Below, one piece after another: positions 8,194 to 14,955 of a stretch of DNA of 35,884 bases. Each line of letters starts with the position of its first letter. Positions within the stretch are counted from its first letter, which is position 1. The DNA comes from Clostridia bacterium. GTDB taxonomy: Bacteria; Bacillota; Clostridia; Oscillospirales; Acutalibacteraceae. Made by a program: the position numbers and the translations under genes. The DNA lies in assembly GCA_017398425.1 (NCBI GenBank), contig JAFQFZ010000052.1, positions 1 through 35,884 on the forward strand, in the 5' to 3' direction. The notes beneath the pieces are model-generated. The model worked only from the letters and a program-made list of their open reading frames with translations, did not search any database and was not told where the DNA came from.

Positions 8194-8263
8194 GCACGGT
8201 GTGCAACCCTTGCCTCCCTCGTTGAGGGAGGTGGATTTCGGCGAAGCCGAAAGACGGAGGGAG
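8192..8263. repeat. Intergenic palindromic repeat-like element
   Basis: Three adjacent hairpins occupy this short stretch: TTGCAC/GTGCAA (8192-8206), CCTCCCTC/GAGGGAGG (8213-8231) and TTTCGGC/GCCGAAA (8236-8252), followed by a second GAGGGAG copy (8257-8263) that could pair with the same CTCCCTC. From memory this resembles dispersed intergenic repeats of Oscillospiraceae genomes that carry the 'CTCCCTC...GAGGGAG' signature; I could not check copy number. Confidence 0.6.
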
Positions 8264-8328
8264 TTTCTCTTCCTGAAGGTCGATGTGCGTGCAAATTTCC
8301 AAAAACGCGGCACTTTTTTCGGTTTTCG

Positions 8329-8353
8329 TGTAACTTTTTCGGATATTCTCGTA
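8329..8353 (+). promoter_or_regulatory. Possible ECF-type promoter of the sigma factor gene
   Basis: TGTAAC (8329-8334), 15 bases, CGTA (8350-8353), 33 bases before the GTG start at 8386. ECF factors often read their own promoters, with an AAC-containing -35 and a CGT-containing -10. No good TTGACA/TATAAT pair is visible here. This is a weak, pattern-based call. Confidence 0.35.
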
Positions 8354-8385
8354 GTATATCATAAACGGATATGGGAGGGGAGACT

Positions 8386-8946
8386 GTGGACGATAAGGAC
8401 ATTGTGGCGCTTTTTAACGCGCGGTCGGAATCGGCGATCCACGAAACGTCCGAGAAGTACGACGCCTATTGTCGGGCGATCGCTTCGCGTTTTCTGAGCG
8501 ATGAAGAAGATATATCCGAATGTATGAACGACGTGTACTTGGGCGCATGGAATTCCATCCCTCCGCATCAGCCGCAGTGCCTGCGCACCTACGTCGGTCG
8601 GATCACGCGCAACGTGGCTTGTCATCGGCTTGAGCGCGCTTCGGCGCTCAAGCGCGGCGGCGGAGAATGGGAACGGTTGCTTTGCGAATTGGAAGAATGC
8701 CTCCCCTCCGACAGCGACACCGAGATCGAAGCGGACGCGCGGTTTCTCAAAGAGGTTCTGGAACGATTTTTGGACAGCTTGCCCGCCGACGAACGGTGGG
8801 TGATGGTGCGCCGCTGTTGGTATGCGGCATCCTTTGCCGAAATTGCCGCGGAGTTGCACCTGCGCGAGGGAACGGTGAAGGTCATGCTCCACCGCATCCG
8901 CAAAAAACTGAAGGTCGTGTTGGAAAAAGAGGGGGTGCGGCTGTGA
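8386..8946 (+). CDS. ECF-like sigma-70 family RNA polymerase sigma factor
   Basis: A 186-residue alternative sigma factor. Region 2 spans about residues 10-80: ALFNARSESAIHETSEKYDA, then SDEEDISECMNDVYLGAWN, and SIPPHQPQCLRTYVGRITRN, which form the -10 recognition and core-binding helices. Region 4 is at residues about 125-180: SLPADERWVMVRRCWY, SFAEIAAELHLREGTVKVML and HRIRKKLKVVLEKEG, a helix-turn-helix for the -35 element. The GTG at 8386 is preferred over ATG 8371 because the stretch GGGAGGGGAG (8373-8382) is the ribosome site. The gene ends in a GTGA overlap with the next gene, the arrangement of ECF factors with an anti-sigma or sensor partner. The stimulus is unknown; its own operon and the exported proteins downstream are candidate targets. 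Confidence 0.9.
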   Translation: MDDKDIVALFNARSESAIHETSEKYDAYCRAIASRFLSDEEDISECMNDVYLGAWNSIPPHQPQCLRTYVGRITRNVACHRLERASALKRGGGEWERLLCELEECLPSDSDTEIEADARFLKEVLERFLDSLPADERWVMVRRCWYAASFAEIAAELHLREGTVKVMLHRIRKKLKVVLEKEGVRL

Positions 8947-9698
8947 ACGTGCAAGATCTGGCACTCGCGTTCGGCGACATCGACGACAAGTATCTGGAGC
9001 TGTCCAAGGACGACGCCGTGCGAACGCGCAAACGCCGCCGTCGGTATCGCGTGATGGCGGTGGTGCTGTGCGTGTTGATCGGTCTCGGTTGCGCGAGGGC
9101 GGCGTGGCAAGGACAAAGCCTGCCGATCGTCTATCCTTCGGAAAACACCCCGACCGCCGTGCGCCCCCCCATCGTGCAGTATTGGTACAACGCCGAGCAA
9201 TTTCTGTCGTATGAGTTCATGTTGTCCGAGAGCGCTTACGTCGTGGCGGCGCAGGTGCAAGAGGTCTATGAGGATTTGGACACGGGCACGCGGTGCCGCT
9301 ACGTGCAGATCGTCGTGACGGAGGTGCTGTACGGCGATATGCAAAGCGGCGAGGTGCTGTTGGTGTGGGACGATACGGTGTGTACCGAGGAGAACGGGAA
9401 ACGGAAGTACAGCACACCGGACGGCGGTTTGTGCATGGAAAAGGGCAACTGCGTGTTGCTGTTTTTGGATGGCGAGACCAAGGTGCGCTCCACGGTCGAC
9501 GGACAAGAGCGCGTGCTGTATCAAACGGTATCCGAGGATTGCGGACTCTTTTTTTACGATACCGACGGGCGCTATCATATGTCCGCTTGGTACGGCGACA
9601 GCGATAAATCTCGTATGTATGTACGAGCGTTGAAGGACTACGCCCCTCGCACATTGGAAGAATATCGCGAATTGATTTTGAAGCTTCAAGAAGAATAG
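8943..9698 (+). CDS. Membrane-anchored putative anti-sigma or sensor partner of the ECF sigma factor
   Basis: A 251-residue protein with a cytoplasmic N-terminus (residues 1-36, NVQDLALAFGDIDDKYLEL then a basic RTRKRRRRYR), one transmembrane helix at about 37-54, and an extracytoplasmic domain. The GDIDDKYLE start is a pattern I associate with partners of clostridial ECF factors; no zinc anti-sigma motif is present. The outer domain shares ordered segments with the lipoprotein at 1043: a strand with VVAAQVQEVYED, TEVLYGDMQSGEVLL, GNCVLLFLDG, an SEDCGLFFYD segment and a terminal LEEYRELI helix. The GTG start overlaps the sigma stop (8943-8946) and follows AGAGGGGG. The open frame upstream to 8667 is a shadow of the sigma gene. 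An anti-sigma role is inferred from coupling and topology only. Confidence 0.75.
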   Translation: MNVQDLALAFGDIDDKYLELSKDDAVRTRKRRRRYRVMAVVLCVLIGLGCARAAWQGQSLPIVYPSENTPTAVRPPIVQYWYNAEQFLSYEFMLSESAYVVAAQVQEVYEDLDTGTRCRYVQIVVTEVLYGDMQSGEVLLVWDDTVCTEENGKRKYSTPDGGLCMEKGNCVLLFLDGETKVRSTVDGQERVLYQTVSEDCGLFFYDTDGRYHMSAWYGDSDKSRMYVRALKDYAPRTLEEYRELILKLQEE

Positions 9699-9742
9699 TC
9701 GGGAAACCTCGAAACTTTAAAAAATGAAGAAGGAGCTTATGT

Positions 9743-10405
9743 ATGAAAAAACTTTTATACAAGACAAGGATGTTCTTGGCCGTTACAATGGTATTGGTTG
9801 TAATATTAACATCATGCGTGGGGTTGGTATCCGCAGCCGGCTTCAAAGATGGAATCGGGTGTGTCACGTGTAGCAACGAAATCGCACCTTCTTATTCGGA
9901 ACTGTATGCCGCTGTGCATGCGGCGGTTATGGATTGGGATTGGCATTTGGCGATATTGAACGAGCAGTACGGAGTCGATTGGAATATGACCGATACGGTG
10001 GAAGACCAAACAGATAGTATGATACGCTTTTTGGCAATGAACAACCAAGAAGCGGAGCAGTATAGTGATGATTTGTTTGAAAATGCGCATACAATAGTGT
10101 CGGATCAACTGATAGCGATGATGTTTTGCTTTTCTTCGAACACGCTTGTTTCTTCCGATTCGTCAACATGGGATCGTGTTGAGATGATTTTTCTTGTGGA
10201 CAATCTGGAAAAGCAAGACTATTTGCATGATTATTTTGATTTGAAGCAAATCGTCAACCATGAGATCGGTCACGCGCTCGGGCTGGCGGATAGAACGGAC
10301 GATCAGGGGGTGATTATGTATTATAATAAAGAGACGTGTACCGCTGAGGTGGCGACAGCCTCCGACCTGCAAAACGTGTATTTTTTGTACAGTAATGTGG
10401 GTTGA
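9743..10405 (+). CDS. Exported matrixin-like zinc metalloprotease, variant third ligand
   Basis: A 220-residue exported protein. It starts with a basic, hydrophobic signal that contains an LTSC box (cysteine 25), so it may be a lipoprotein, or it may be cut after VSAA. The catalytic motif HEIGHALGLAD (residues 173-183) matches the matrixin HExxHxxGxxH except that the third ligand is Asp183 instead of His; snapalysin-type peptidases also use Asp there. A Met-turn follows in GVIMYY, then a CTAEVAT...LQNVYFLY ending. The gene at 10502 is a clear paralog. Base composition is AT-richer than flanking genes (many AAT, ATA, TTG codons), hinting at a different history. RBS GAAGGAG precedes the ATG. 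Activity needs the Asp ligand to bind zinc; substrate unknown. Confidence 0.82.
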   Translation: MKKLLYKTRMFLAVTMVLVVILTSCVGLVSAAGFKDGIGCVTCSNEIAPSYSELYAAVHAAVMDWDWHLAILNEQYGVDWNMTDTVEDQTDSMIRFLAMNNQEAEQYSDDLFENAHTIVSDQLIAMMFCFSSNTLVSSDSSTWDRVEMIFLVDNLEKQDYLHDYFDLKQIVNHEIGHALGLADRTDDQGVIMYYNKETCTAEVATASDLQNVYFLYSNVG

Positions 10406-10501
10406 AATTGTAGGGGAATTGAAATGATATGTGGAGGTGAAAACAGACTTTGAATGCTAACTGAGGATTGACGTAATTTACAAAGCGAAAGGATGTTTTC
10501 A

Positions 10502-11131
10502 ATGAAGAAGAGAATCAAATGTATAGGAATGGTACTGTTTGCTTTTGCAATTGCACTGAGTATGTCAACCGGAGTGTATGCGTATAGAGTGTTGGGAGGG
10601 CGGTTTGTGCTTACAAACGGACTCAGGATGACGTATGAAATTGATTACGAAACGATACAGGATGAAGAATTGATTGATATTATACATGAAGCGTTTGACG
10701 ATTGGGAATGGCATTTAAACGACGCGGTTGACGGGATAAATATGGGAGCGTATTTCAGCCATTTTATGTATGAAGGTCGTGTCGCGGATATCAGGATTAG
10801 AGCTGTTCCGGATGTTTATGTCGATGGTAGAATATATCCGGCACGCACAGATTTGTATGATGCTAACGGAAGACTGGTGTATGGCGATGATCTTGCAAAT
10901 ACAAATTGGGTACGAGCAGAAATTGTGATTGGCTATTCTCAGTTTAATGGATTAGAGCCCATTGAGAAAAAATCAACCATCACTCATGAAATTGGGCATG
11001 TGCTAGGCCTTGCACATAACACAGATAACGGAACTATCATGTATGATCGTGTCGAAGGGTGTACGGCGTATGTGCCTACTTTAGATGATATTGAGGGAGT
11101 ATATTCGATTTATTGTGACTTGTTAGAATAA
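10502..11131 (+). CDS. Exported matrixin-like zinc metalloprotease
   Basis: A 209-residue secreted protein with a signal peptide ending near GVYAYR. It carries the complete metzincin zinc site HEIGHVLGLAH (His162, Glu163, His166, His172) and a Met-turn in GTIMYD, followed by GCTAYVPTLDDIEGVYSIYC. The mature region before the zinc site contains EAFDDWEWHLNDAV, comparable to AAVMDWDWHLAIL in the gene at 9743, so the two are tandem paralogs although only this copy keeps all three histidines. The ATG at 10502 is used because ATG 10493 lies within the AAAGGATG ribosome site. It is as AT-rich as its paralog and unlike the rest of the window. There is no visible propeptide cysteine switch. Likely role is limited proteolysis of a surface or host protein, by inference. 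Confidence 0.85.
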   Translation: MKKRIKCIGMVLFAFAIALSMSTGVYAYRVLGGRFVLTNGLRMTYEIDYETIQDEELIDIIHEAFDDWEWHLNDAVDGINMGAYFSHFMYEGRVADIRIRAVPDVYVDGRIYPARTDLYDANGRLVYGDDLANTNWVRAEIVIGYSQFNGLEPIEKKSTITHEIGHVLGLAHNTDNGTIMYDRVEGCTAYVPTLDDIEGVYSIYCDLLE

Positions 11132-11147
11132 GTGGAAGGTGTTTGCA

Positions 11148-11672
11148 ATGAATAAAACGAGTTTGCTACAAGTAGTGTGCGTAGTTCTGTTGATCGTGGT
11201 TGCCACGCTTGGGGTGCTGCTCGGTGTGACATACACAGAAAACGCACGGTTGAAAGGCGATTTTTCGTATTTGTACGTCGAGCCGACCGTCGGCGTTTTG
11301 GAGTGCATCGCGCTGGAACCGCGTGTGCAAGAGCAGGCGCAAAGCGGCATTTTGTATTTGAACACGGAGAACGTGACGCAAACGGCTTGTGACGAGCTGA
11401 TCGCACAAATGACCTTCTACGCCTCGCAATATGGGTTGACCTTGGATGCGTGCACCGAAGAGGAAGCGCGGGAAAAGGGCTACATCGGGGATGCGCAGAG
11501 CGGCGGCAACGCCGTGTGCGTGACGGTCGGCGATACGCGTGTCGACGAGCATACGATCCTCATGTCGACGGCGCTGGTGATCGGCGATCGCGGCGCGCAT
11601 ATCGGCGAGATGGTGCTGCAATGGGACGGCACCTCGTGGCGTATCGCATCGCGCGGCGGAAGCATCGTGTGA
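11148..11672 (+). CDS. Membrane-anchored extracytoplasmic protein, unknown function
   Basis: A 174-residue protein with one N-terminal transmembrane helix (about residues 6-28, VVCVVLLIVVATLGVLLGVTY) and an outer domain with an all-alpha/beta look: two helices around DELIAQMTFYASQYGL and CTEEEAREKGY, then strands VCVTVGD, TILMSTALVIGD and EMVLQWDGTSWRIASRGG. I do not recognise the family. The frame opens at GTG 11139 but ATG 11148 has the better spacing to GGAAGG. It lies 16 bases after the second metalloprotease and 18 bases before the lipoprotein, so the run 9743-12212 is likely one transcript. GC content returns to the genomic norm from here on, marking the right edge of the AT-rich stretch. 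Confidence 0.75.
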   Translation: MNKTSLLQVVCVVLLIVVATLGVLLGVTYTENARLKGDFSYLYVEPTVGVLECIALEPRVQEQAQSGILYLNTENVTQTACDELIAQMTFYASQYGLTLDACTEEEAREKGYIGDAQSGGNAVCVTVGDTRVDEHTILMSTALVIGDRGAHIGEMVLQWDGTSWRIASRGGSIV

Positions 11673-11690
11673 TAAAGGAGGCGCGCTTTT

Positions 11691-12212
11691 GTGAAAATCA
11701 CGGCTTTGGTTTTGACGGCGCTTTTGTTACTCTCTTGCGTCGGGTGTGCACCTGAGTTGGATGAACATTTTTCGATCGACTTTGTGCAACAGCAATTGCA
11801 AGACATATGCGAAGAGAAAGAGCGGATCACCCTGTATCAGCTTTCCGGCACATTCTCCAAGAATGTGTGGGCGGATGAGGCGTTTGTCGACGCGCTTGGT
11901 ATCGCCCGATGGGAACCCACCGACATCGATTATCAATCCGAAGAATACCGAAAGCAGGAACGCCATACGATGGCACTTGCGTACACAGAAGATGGGCGAT
12001 ACGAGCTGTCTATCGGCATGCGGTACGGTGTTGTTGTGCGCATAGAGAGAAAAACGGAGGTTACGGATGAGGGCACATCGGCGTGGGATGAGTATCACAG
12101 CAGTCAATGTTTCTTGCTGGGGCAATCCGAAGAAGGCGAGTGCGTAGAAGCGATCAATCGATTGATCGAAGAATACATTGCACAGACCGGGGATGAGGGG
12201 TGCAACCTTTGA
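11691..12212 (+). CDS. Putative lipoprotein, unknown function
   Basis: A 173-residue protein with a lipoprotein-type signal: MKITALVLTALLLLSCVGC, in which Cys16 or Cys19 could be the acylated residue. The body has no motif I recognise; it contains a QQQLQDICEEKERITLYQL helix and alternating charged strands. The start is GTG at 11691 after AAAGGAGG. It is the last gene of a run of exported proteins behind the sigma factor at 8386, and it is convergent with sigK, whose stop lies only 5 bases away. No clear terminator is visible between the two. Confidence 0.75.
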   Translation: MKITALVLTALLLLSCVGCAPELDEHFSIDFVQQQLQDICEEKERITLYQLSGTFSKNVWADEAFVDALGIARWEPTDIDYQSEEYRKQERHTMALAYTEDGRYELSIGMRYGVVVRIERKTEVTDEGTSAWDEYHSSQCFLLGQSEEGECVEAINRLIEEYIAQTGDEGCNL

Positions 12213-12217
12213 TACCC

Positions 12218-12904
12218 TCACCTCTGTTCAAAACGCGCGCGGAGCTTTTCCAGCGCGCGTTTTTCAATGCGCGAAATGTAGGAGCGCGAGATACCGAGCC
12301 TCTTGGCGACCTCGCGCTGGGGCAGTCCGTCGCCGCGCAGACCGTAGCGCCACACGATCACCTCGCGCTCGCGCTCGTCAAGCACGTCGTAAAGATAGCG
12401 GTGGAGCTGTTCGCTGTTCACCTTGAGTTCGAGATCCTCTGCGAGCGTATCCTCGTCGGCGATGACGTCGAGCAGCGAGAGGGGATGCCCGTCCTTATCC
12501 GTGTCGATGGGGTCGGAGAGAGACACGTCTTGGAGCGTCTTCTTGTTGGCGCGAAACATCATCAAAATTTCGTTTTCGATGCACCGCGAGGCGTAGGTCG
12601 CAAGGCGCGCTCCTTTCGTGTGGTCAAAGGTGTCGACCGCTTTGATGAGTCCGATCGTGCCGATGGAGATGAGATCGTCCTGGTCGGCGGCGGAGGAGGC
12701 ATACTTCTTGACGATGTGTGCAACGAGCCGCAGGTTGTGCTCGATGAGCCGACTGCGCGCGGCGGTGTCGCCCTGTTCGTGAAACGCGATGAGCGCGTCG
12801 CGCTCGTCGGCGGCGGACAACGGGCGAGGGAACGAGCCGGGGGTCATCAGATGCAACGCGAAAAACACAAGGTGGGACAGCGAATCCAAAAGCCAGGTCC
12901 ACAT
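12218..12904 (-). CDS. sigK: Sporulation sigma factor, pro-sigma-K type
   Basis: A 228-residue sporulation sigma factor, best match by eye to sigma-K, the late mother-cell factor. Residues 1-~28 form a hydrophobic N-terminus ([18 protein letters not shown]) like the membrane-bound pro-sequence removed by SpoIVFB, followed by the conserved FPRPLS. Region 2 reads [33 protein letters not shown] and [15 protein letters not shown]; the linker has [14 protein letters not shown]; region 4 reads [16 protein letters not shown] and [18 protein letters not shown]. The gene is continuous, so there is no skin-type insertion in it. ATG 12904 follows AAAGGAG by 10 bases. It is divergent from rpsB and presumably read by a sporulation sigma factor; no vegetative promoter is evident. 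Sigma-E is the alternative, but the pro-sequence and PLS motif favour sigma-K. Confidence 0.92.
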   Translation of the reverse strand: MWTWLLDSLSHLVFFALHLMTPGSFPRPLSAADERDALIAFHEQGDTAARSRLIEHNLRLVAHIVKKYASSAADQDDLISIGTIGLIKAVDTFDHTKGARLATYASRCIENEILMMFRANKKTLQDVSLSDPIDTDKDGHPLSLLDVIADEDTLAEDLELKVNSEQLHRYLYDVLDEREREVIVWRYGLRGDGLPQREVAKRLGISRSYISRIEKRALEKLRARFEQR

Positions 12905-13006
12905 GAATCAAGCACTCCTTTGGGCGGTTTTGCTTCACCCTATGCCGTCGAATCCCGTCTCATTCGCGCGGACAACCGTGAATTTTCAAAAAAATAAAAA
13001 AAGTGC

Positions 13007-13035
13007 TTGCAAAATGGTTAAGAGAGTGTTACAAT
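13007..13035 (+). promoter_or_regulatory. Sigma-A-type promoter of rpsB-tsf
   Basis: TTGCAA (13007-13012), 17 bases, TACAAT (13030-13035), preceded by an A-rich stretch (12984-13002) that could act as an UP element. Transcription should start near 13042, leaving a leader of about 120 bases. Confidence 0.82.
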
Positions 13036-13041
13036 ATTACG

Positions 13042-13145
13042 GCAAAACGCACGCAGAGCGAAAAGGGCGGTCGGTGCCGCGACATTCGGTGACCGTTCAC
13101 CACGCCTGCGGAGGCCGCCGACGAGACCCGTCGGTGAAACAACCA
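13042..13145 (+). promoter_or_regulatory. Structured 5' leader of rpsB (candidate autoregulatory RNA)
   Basis: The ~120-base untranslated leader is GC-rich and can form stems: CGGTC (13068-13072) with GACCG (13091-13095), an alternative GGTGA/TCACC (13088-13101), and a 7-bp stem 13116-13122 with 13130-13136 just ahead of the AAGGAGG site. In E. coli S2 represses its own rpsB-tsf operon through the leader; whether this one works so is inference. Confidence 0.4.
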
Positions 13146-13160
13146 AGGAGGAATTTATCT

Positions 13161-13889
13161 ATGGCAGTCGTATCCATGAAACAGCTTCTGGAAGCCGGTG
13201 TCCACTTCGGTCACCAGACCCGTCGCTGGAACCCCAAAATGGCCCCGTACATCTTCACGGAGCGCAACGGTATCTACATCATTGACCTGCAGAAGACCGT
13301 CCGCAAGCTCGAGGACGCGTACATGTTCGTGCGTGACCTGGCGGCGAAGGGCGAGAACGTTCTGTTCGTCGGCACCAAGAAGCAGGCTCAAGAGTCTGTG
13401 AAAGAGGAAGCGGAGCGCGCCGGTGCGTACTACGTCAACGCGCGTTGGCTGGGCGGCATGATGACCAACTTCCGCACCATCCGCGGCCGTATCGCTCGCT
13501 TGGCTCAGCTCAAGCAAATGGCGGAGGACGGCACGTTTGACCTGCTCCCCAAGAAAGAAGTTATCAAGTTCAACCGCGAGATCGAGAAGCTCGAGAAGTT
13601 CCTGGGCGGTATCAAAGACATGAAGAAGCTCCCCGGCGCTCTCTTCATTGTTGACCCCCGCAAGGAGAAGATCGCGGTTTCCGAGGCGAAGAAGCTCGGT
13701 ATCCCGGTCGTGGCGATCGTTGACACCAACTGCGATCCCGACGATGTGGACTATGTCATCCCCGGCAACGACGACGCGATCCGCGCTGTCAAGCTGATCA
13801 CCTCGACGATGGCCAACGCAATCCTCGAAGGCCGTCAGGGTGAGGACAACACCGCGGCCGCTGAGGAAGCGACCGAGGCCGCTGAATAA
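13161..13889 (+). CDS. rpsB: 30S ribosomal protein S2
   Basis: The 242-residue product begins [20 protein letters not shown], the invariant S2 N-terminus, and continues with [45 protein letters not shown] and the C-terminal [17 protein letters not shown] and [14 protein letters not shown] segments. S2 is a late-assembling protein of the 30S subunit that binds near the platform and S1 site. A short Ala/Glu-rich tail (EEATEAAE) ends the protein. The ATG at 13161 follows an AAGGAGG site; the frame is open further upstream, but that is leader sequence. It is co-transcribed with tsf, 23 bases downstream, in the standard bacterial order. Confidence 0.98.
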   Translation: MAVVSMKQLLEAGVHFGHQTRRWNPKMAPYIFTERNGIYIIDLQKTVRKLEDAYMFVRDLAAKGENVLFVGTKKQAQESVKEEAERAGAYYVNARWLGGMMTNFRTIRGRIARLAQLKQMAEDGTFDLLPKKEVIKFNREIEKLEKFLGGIKDMKKLPGALFIVDPRKEKIAVSEAKKLGIPVVAIVDTNCDPDDVDYVIPGNDDAIRAVKLITSTMANAILEGRQGEDNTAAAEEATEAAE

Positions 13890-13912
13890 TTACAATAGGA
13901 GGATCAATCGTT

Positions 13913-14815
13913 ATGGCATTTACTGCGAAAGATGTCCAGACCCTGCGTGAGCGCACGGGCGTTGGCATGATGGATTGCAAGAAGGCGCTTGTCGAGACCG
14001 ACGGCGACATGGAAAAGGCGATCGACATTCTCCGCGAAAAGGGCCTTGCGGCTGCCGCGAAGAAGGCGGGCCGTATCGCCGCTGAAGGCATCGTCTTTGC
14101 GACGGTGTACGAAGACAAGAAGGTCGGCGTGGTCGTGGAAGTCAACTCCGAGACCGACTTCGTTGCGAAGAACGCGGACTTCCAGGCGTTTGTTCAGGAT
14201 GTCGCCGCGATCGTGGCGGACAAGAACCCGGCGTCTGTTGACGAGCTGCTCACCCTCCCGATGGGCGAGGGCGACGTGGCGGCGGTGCTCCGTGAGAAGA
14301 TCCTCGTCATCGGCGAGAACCTCTCCATCCGTCGTTTCGAGCGCTATGAGGGCAACTGCGTGGCGTATGTCCACGGCGGCGGCCGCATCGGCGTGCTTGT
14401 GAAGTTTGATGAGACCTCGGCGGACGCGGACACCATGACCGCGTGCGGCAAGGACGTGGCGATGCAGATCGCGGCGCTCAACCCGATGTACCTCTCCAAG
14501 GAGAGCGTGCCCGAGGCGGATCTCGCGAAAGAGAAAGAGATCCTCATCGGTCAGATCAAGAACGATCCGAAGAACGCCAGCAAGCCCGAGCAGATCATCG
14601 AGAAGATGGTCACCGGTCGTATCGGCAAGTTCTACGAGCAGAACTGCTTGCTCGAGCAAGCGTTCGTCAAGGACGGCGATATCACGGTCGGCAAGTATGT
14701 CACCAACTGCGCGGCGGACCTGAAGGTTGTGTCGTTCGTGCGCTTTGAGAAGGGCGAAGGCCTGCAAAAGCGTGAGGATGACTTCGCGGCAGAAGTGGCC
14801 AGCATGATGAAATAA
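13913..14815 (+). CDS. tsf: Elongation factor Ts
   Basis: EF-Ts exchanges GDP for GTP on EF-Tu. The 300-residue product has the conserved N-terminal VQTLRERTGVGMMDCKKAL, the helical UBA-like first ~50 residues, and the core motif VNSETDFVAKNADF that contacts EF-Tu, followed by two subdomains; the IGVLVKFD and AALNPMYLS segments and C-terminal LLEQAFVKD are typical. Length is normal for a Firmicute. It follows rpsB by 23 bases with an AGGAGG site and ends at a strong terminator, so the operon is rpsB-tsf. The EF-Tu partner is encoded at the left edge of the window in a separate unit. Confidence 0.98.
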   Translation: MAFTAKDVQTLRERTGVGMMDCKKALVETDGDMEKAIDILREKGLAAAAKKAGRIAAEGIVFATVYEDKKVGVVVEVNSETDFVAKNADFQAFVQDVAAIVADKNPASVDELLTLPMGEGDVAAVLREKILVIGENLSIRRFERYEGNCVAYVHGGGRIGVLVKFDETSADADTMTACGKDVAMQIAALNPMYLSKESVPEADLAKEKEILIGQIKNDPKNASKPEQIIEKMVTGRIGKFYEQNCLLEQAFVKDGDITVGKYVTNCAADLKVVSFVRFEKGEGLQKREDDFAAEVASMMK

Positions 14816-14832
14816 GTCGTTTTCGACAAACG

Positions 14833-14871
14833 ATCTCCCCGATCCCGCTTGCGGATCGGGGAGATTTTTTT
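14833..14871 (+). terminator. Rho-independent terminator of rpsB-tsf
   Basis: A perfect 13-bp stem, ATCTCCCCGATCC (14833-14845) with GGATCGGGGAGAT (14853-14865), 7-base loop, then T residues to 14871. Confidence 0.95.
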
Positions 14872-14891
14872 GAGTTTTTTGCAAATAATGG

Positions 14892-14920
14892 TTTACAGTC
14901 GCGTGGCTTTTCGGTATAAT
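14892..14920 (+). promoter_or_regulatory. Sigma-A-type promoter of prfB
   Basis: TTTACA (14892-14897), 17 bases, TATAAT (14915-14920), 36 bases before the prfB start. Confidence 0.85.
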
Positions 14921-14955
14921 AAGCTGACGGAATCTGTTTAAAGGAGCTATGAACT

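Noticed and set aside
12920..12965. Possible sporulation promoter for sigK (minus-strand CATAGGGTG as a -10)
   Set aside because: The -10 resembles a sigma-E/sigma-K box, but no matching -35 element sits at the required distance, so I do not list it as a feature.
12200..12997. Plus-strand frame of 265 codons opposite sigK
   Set aside because: sigK on the minus strand has all sigma region 2 and 4 motifs and a good ribosome site; the plus frame is composition-driven.
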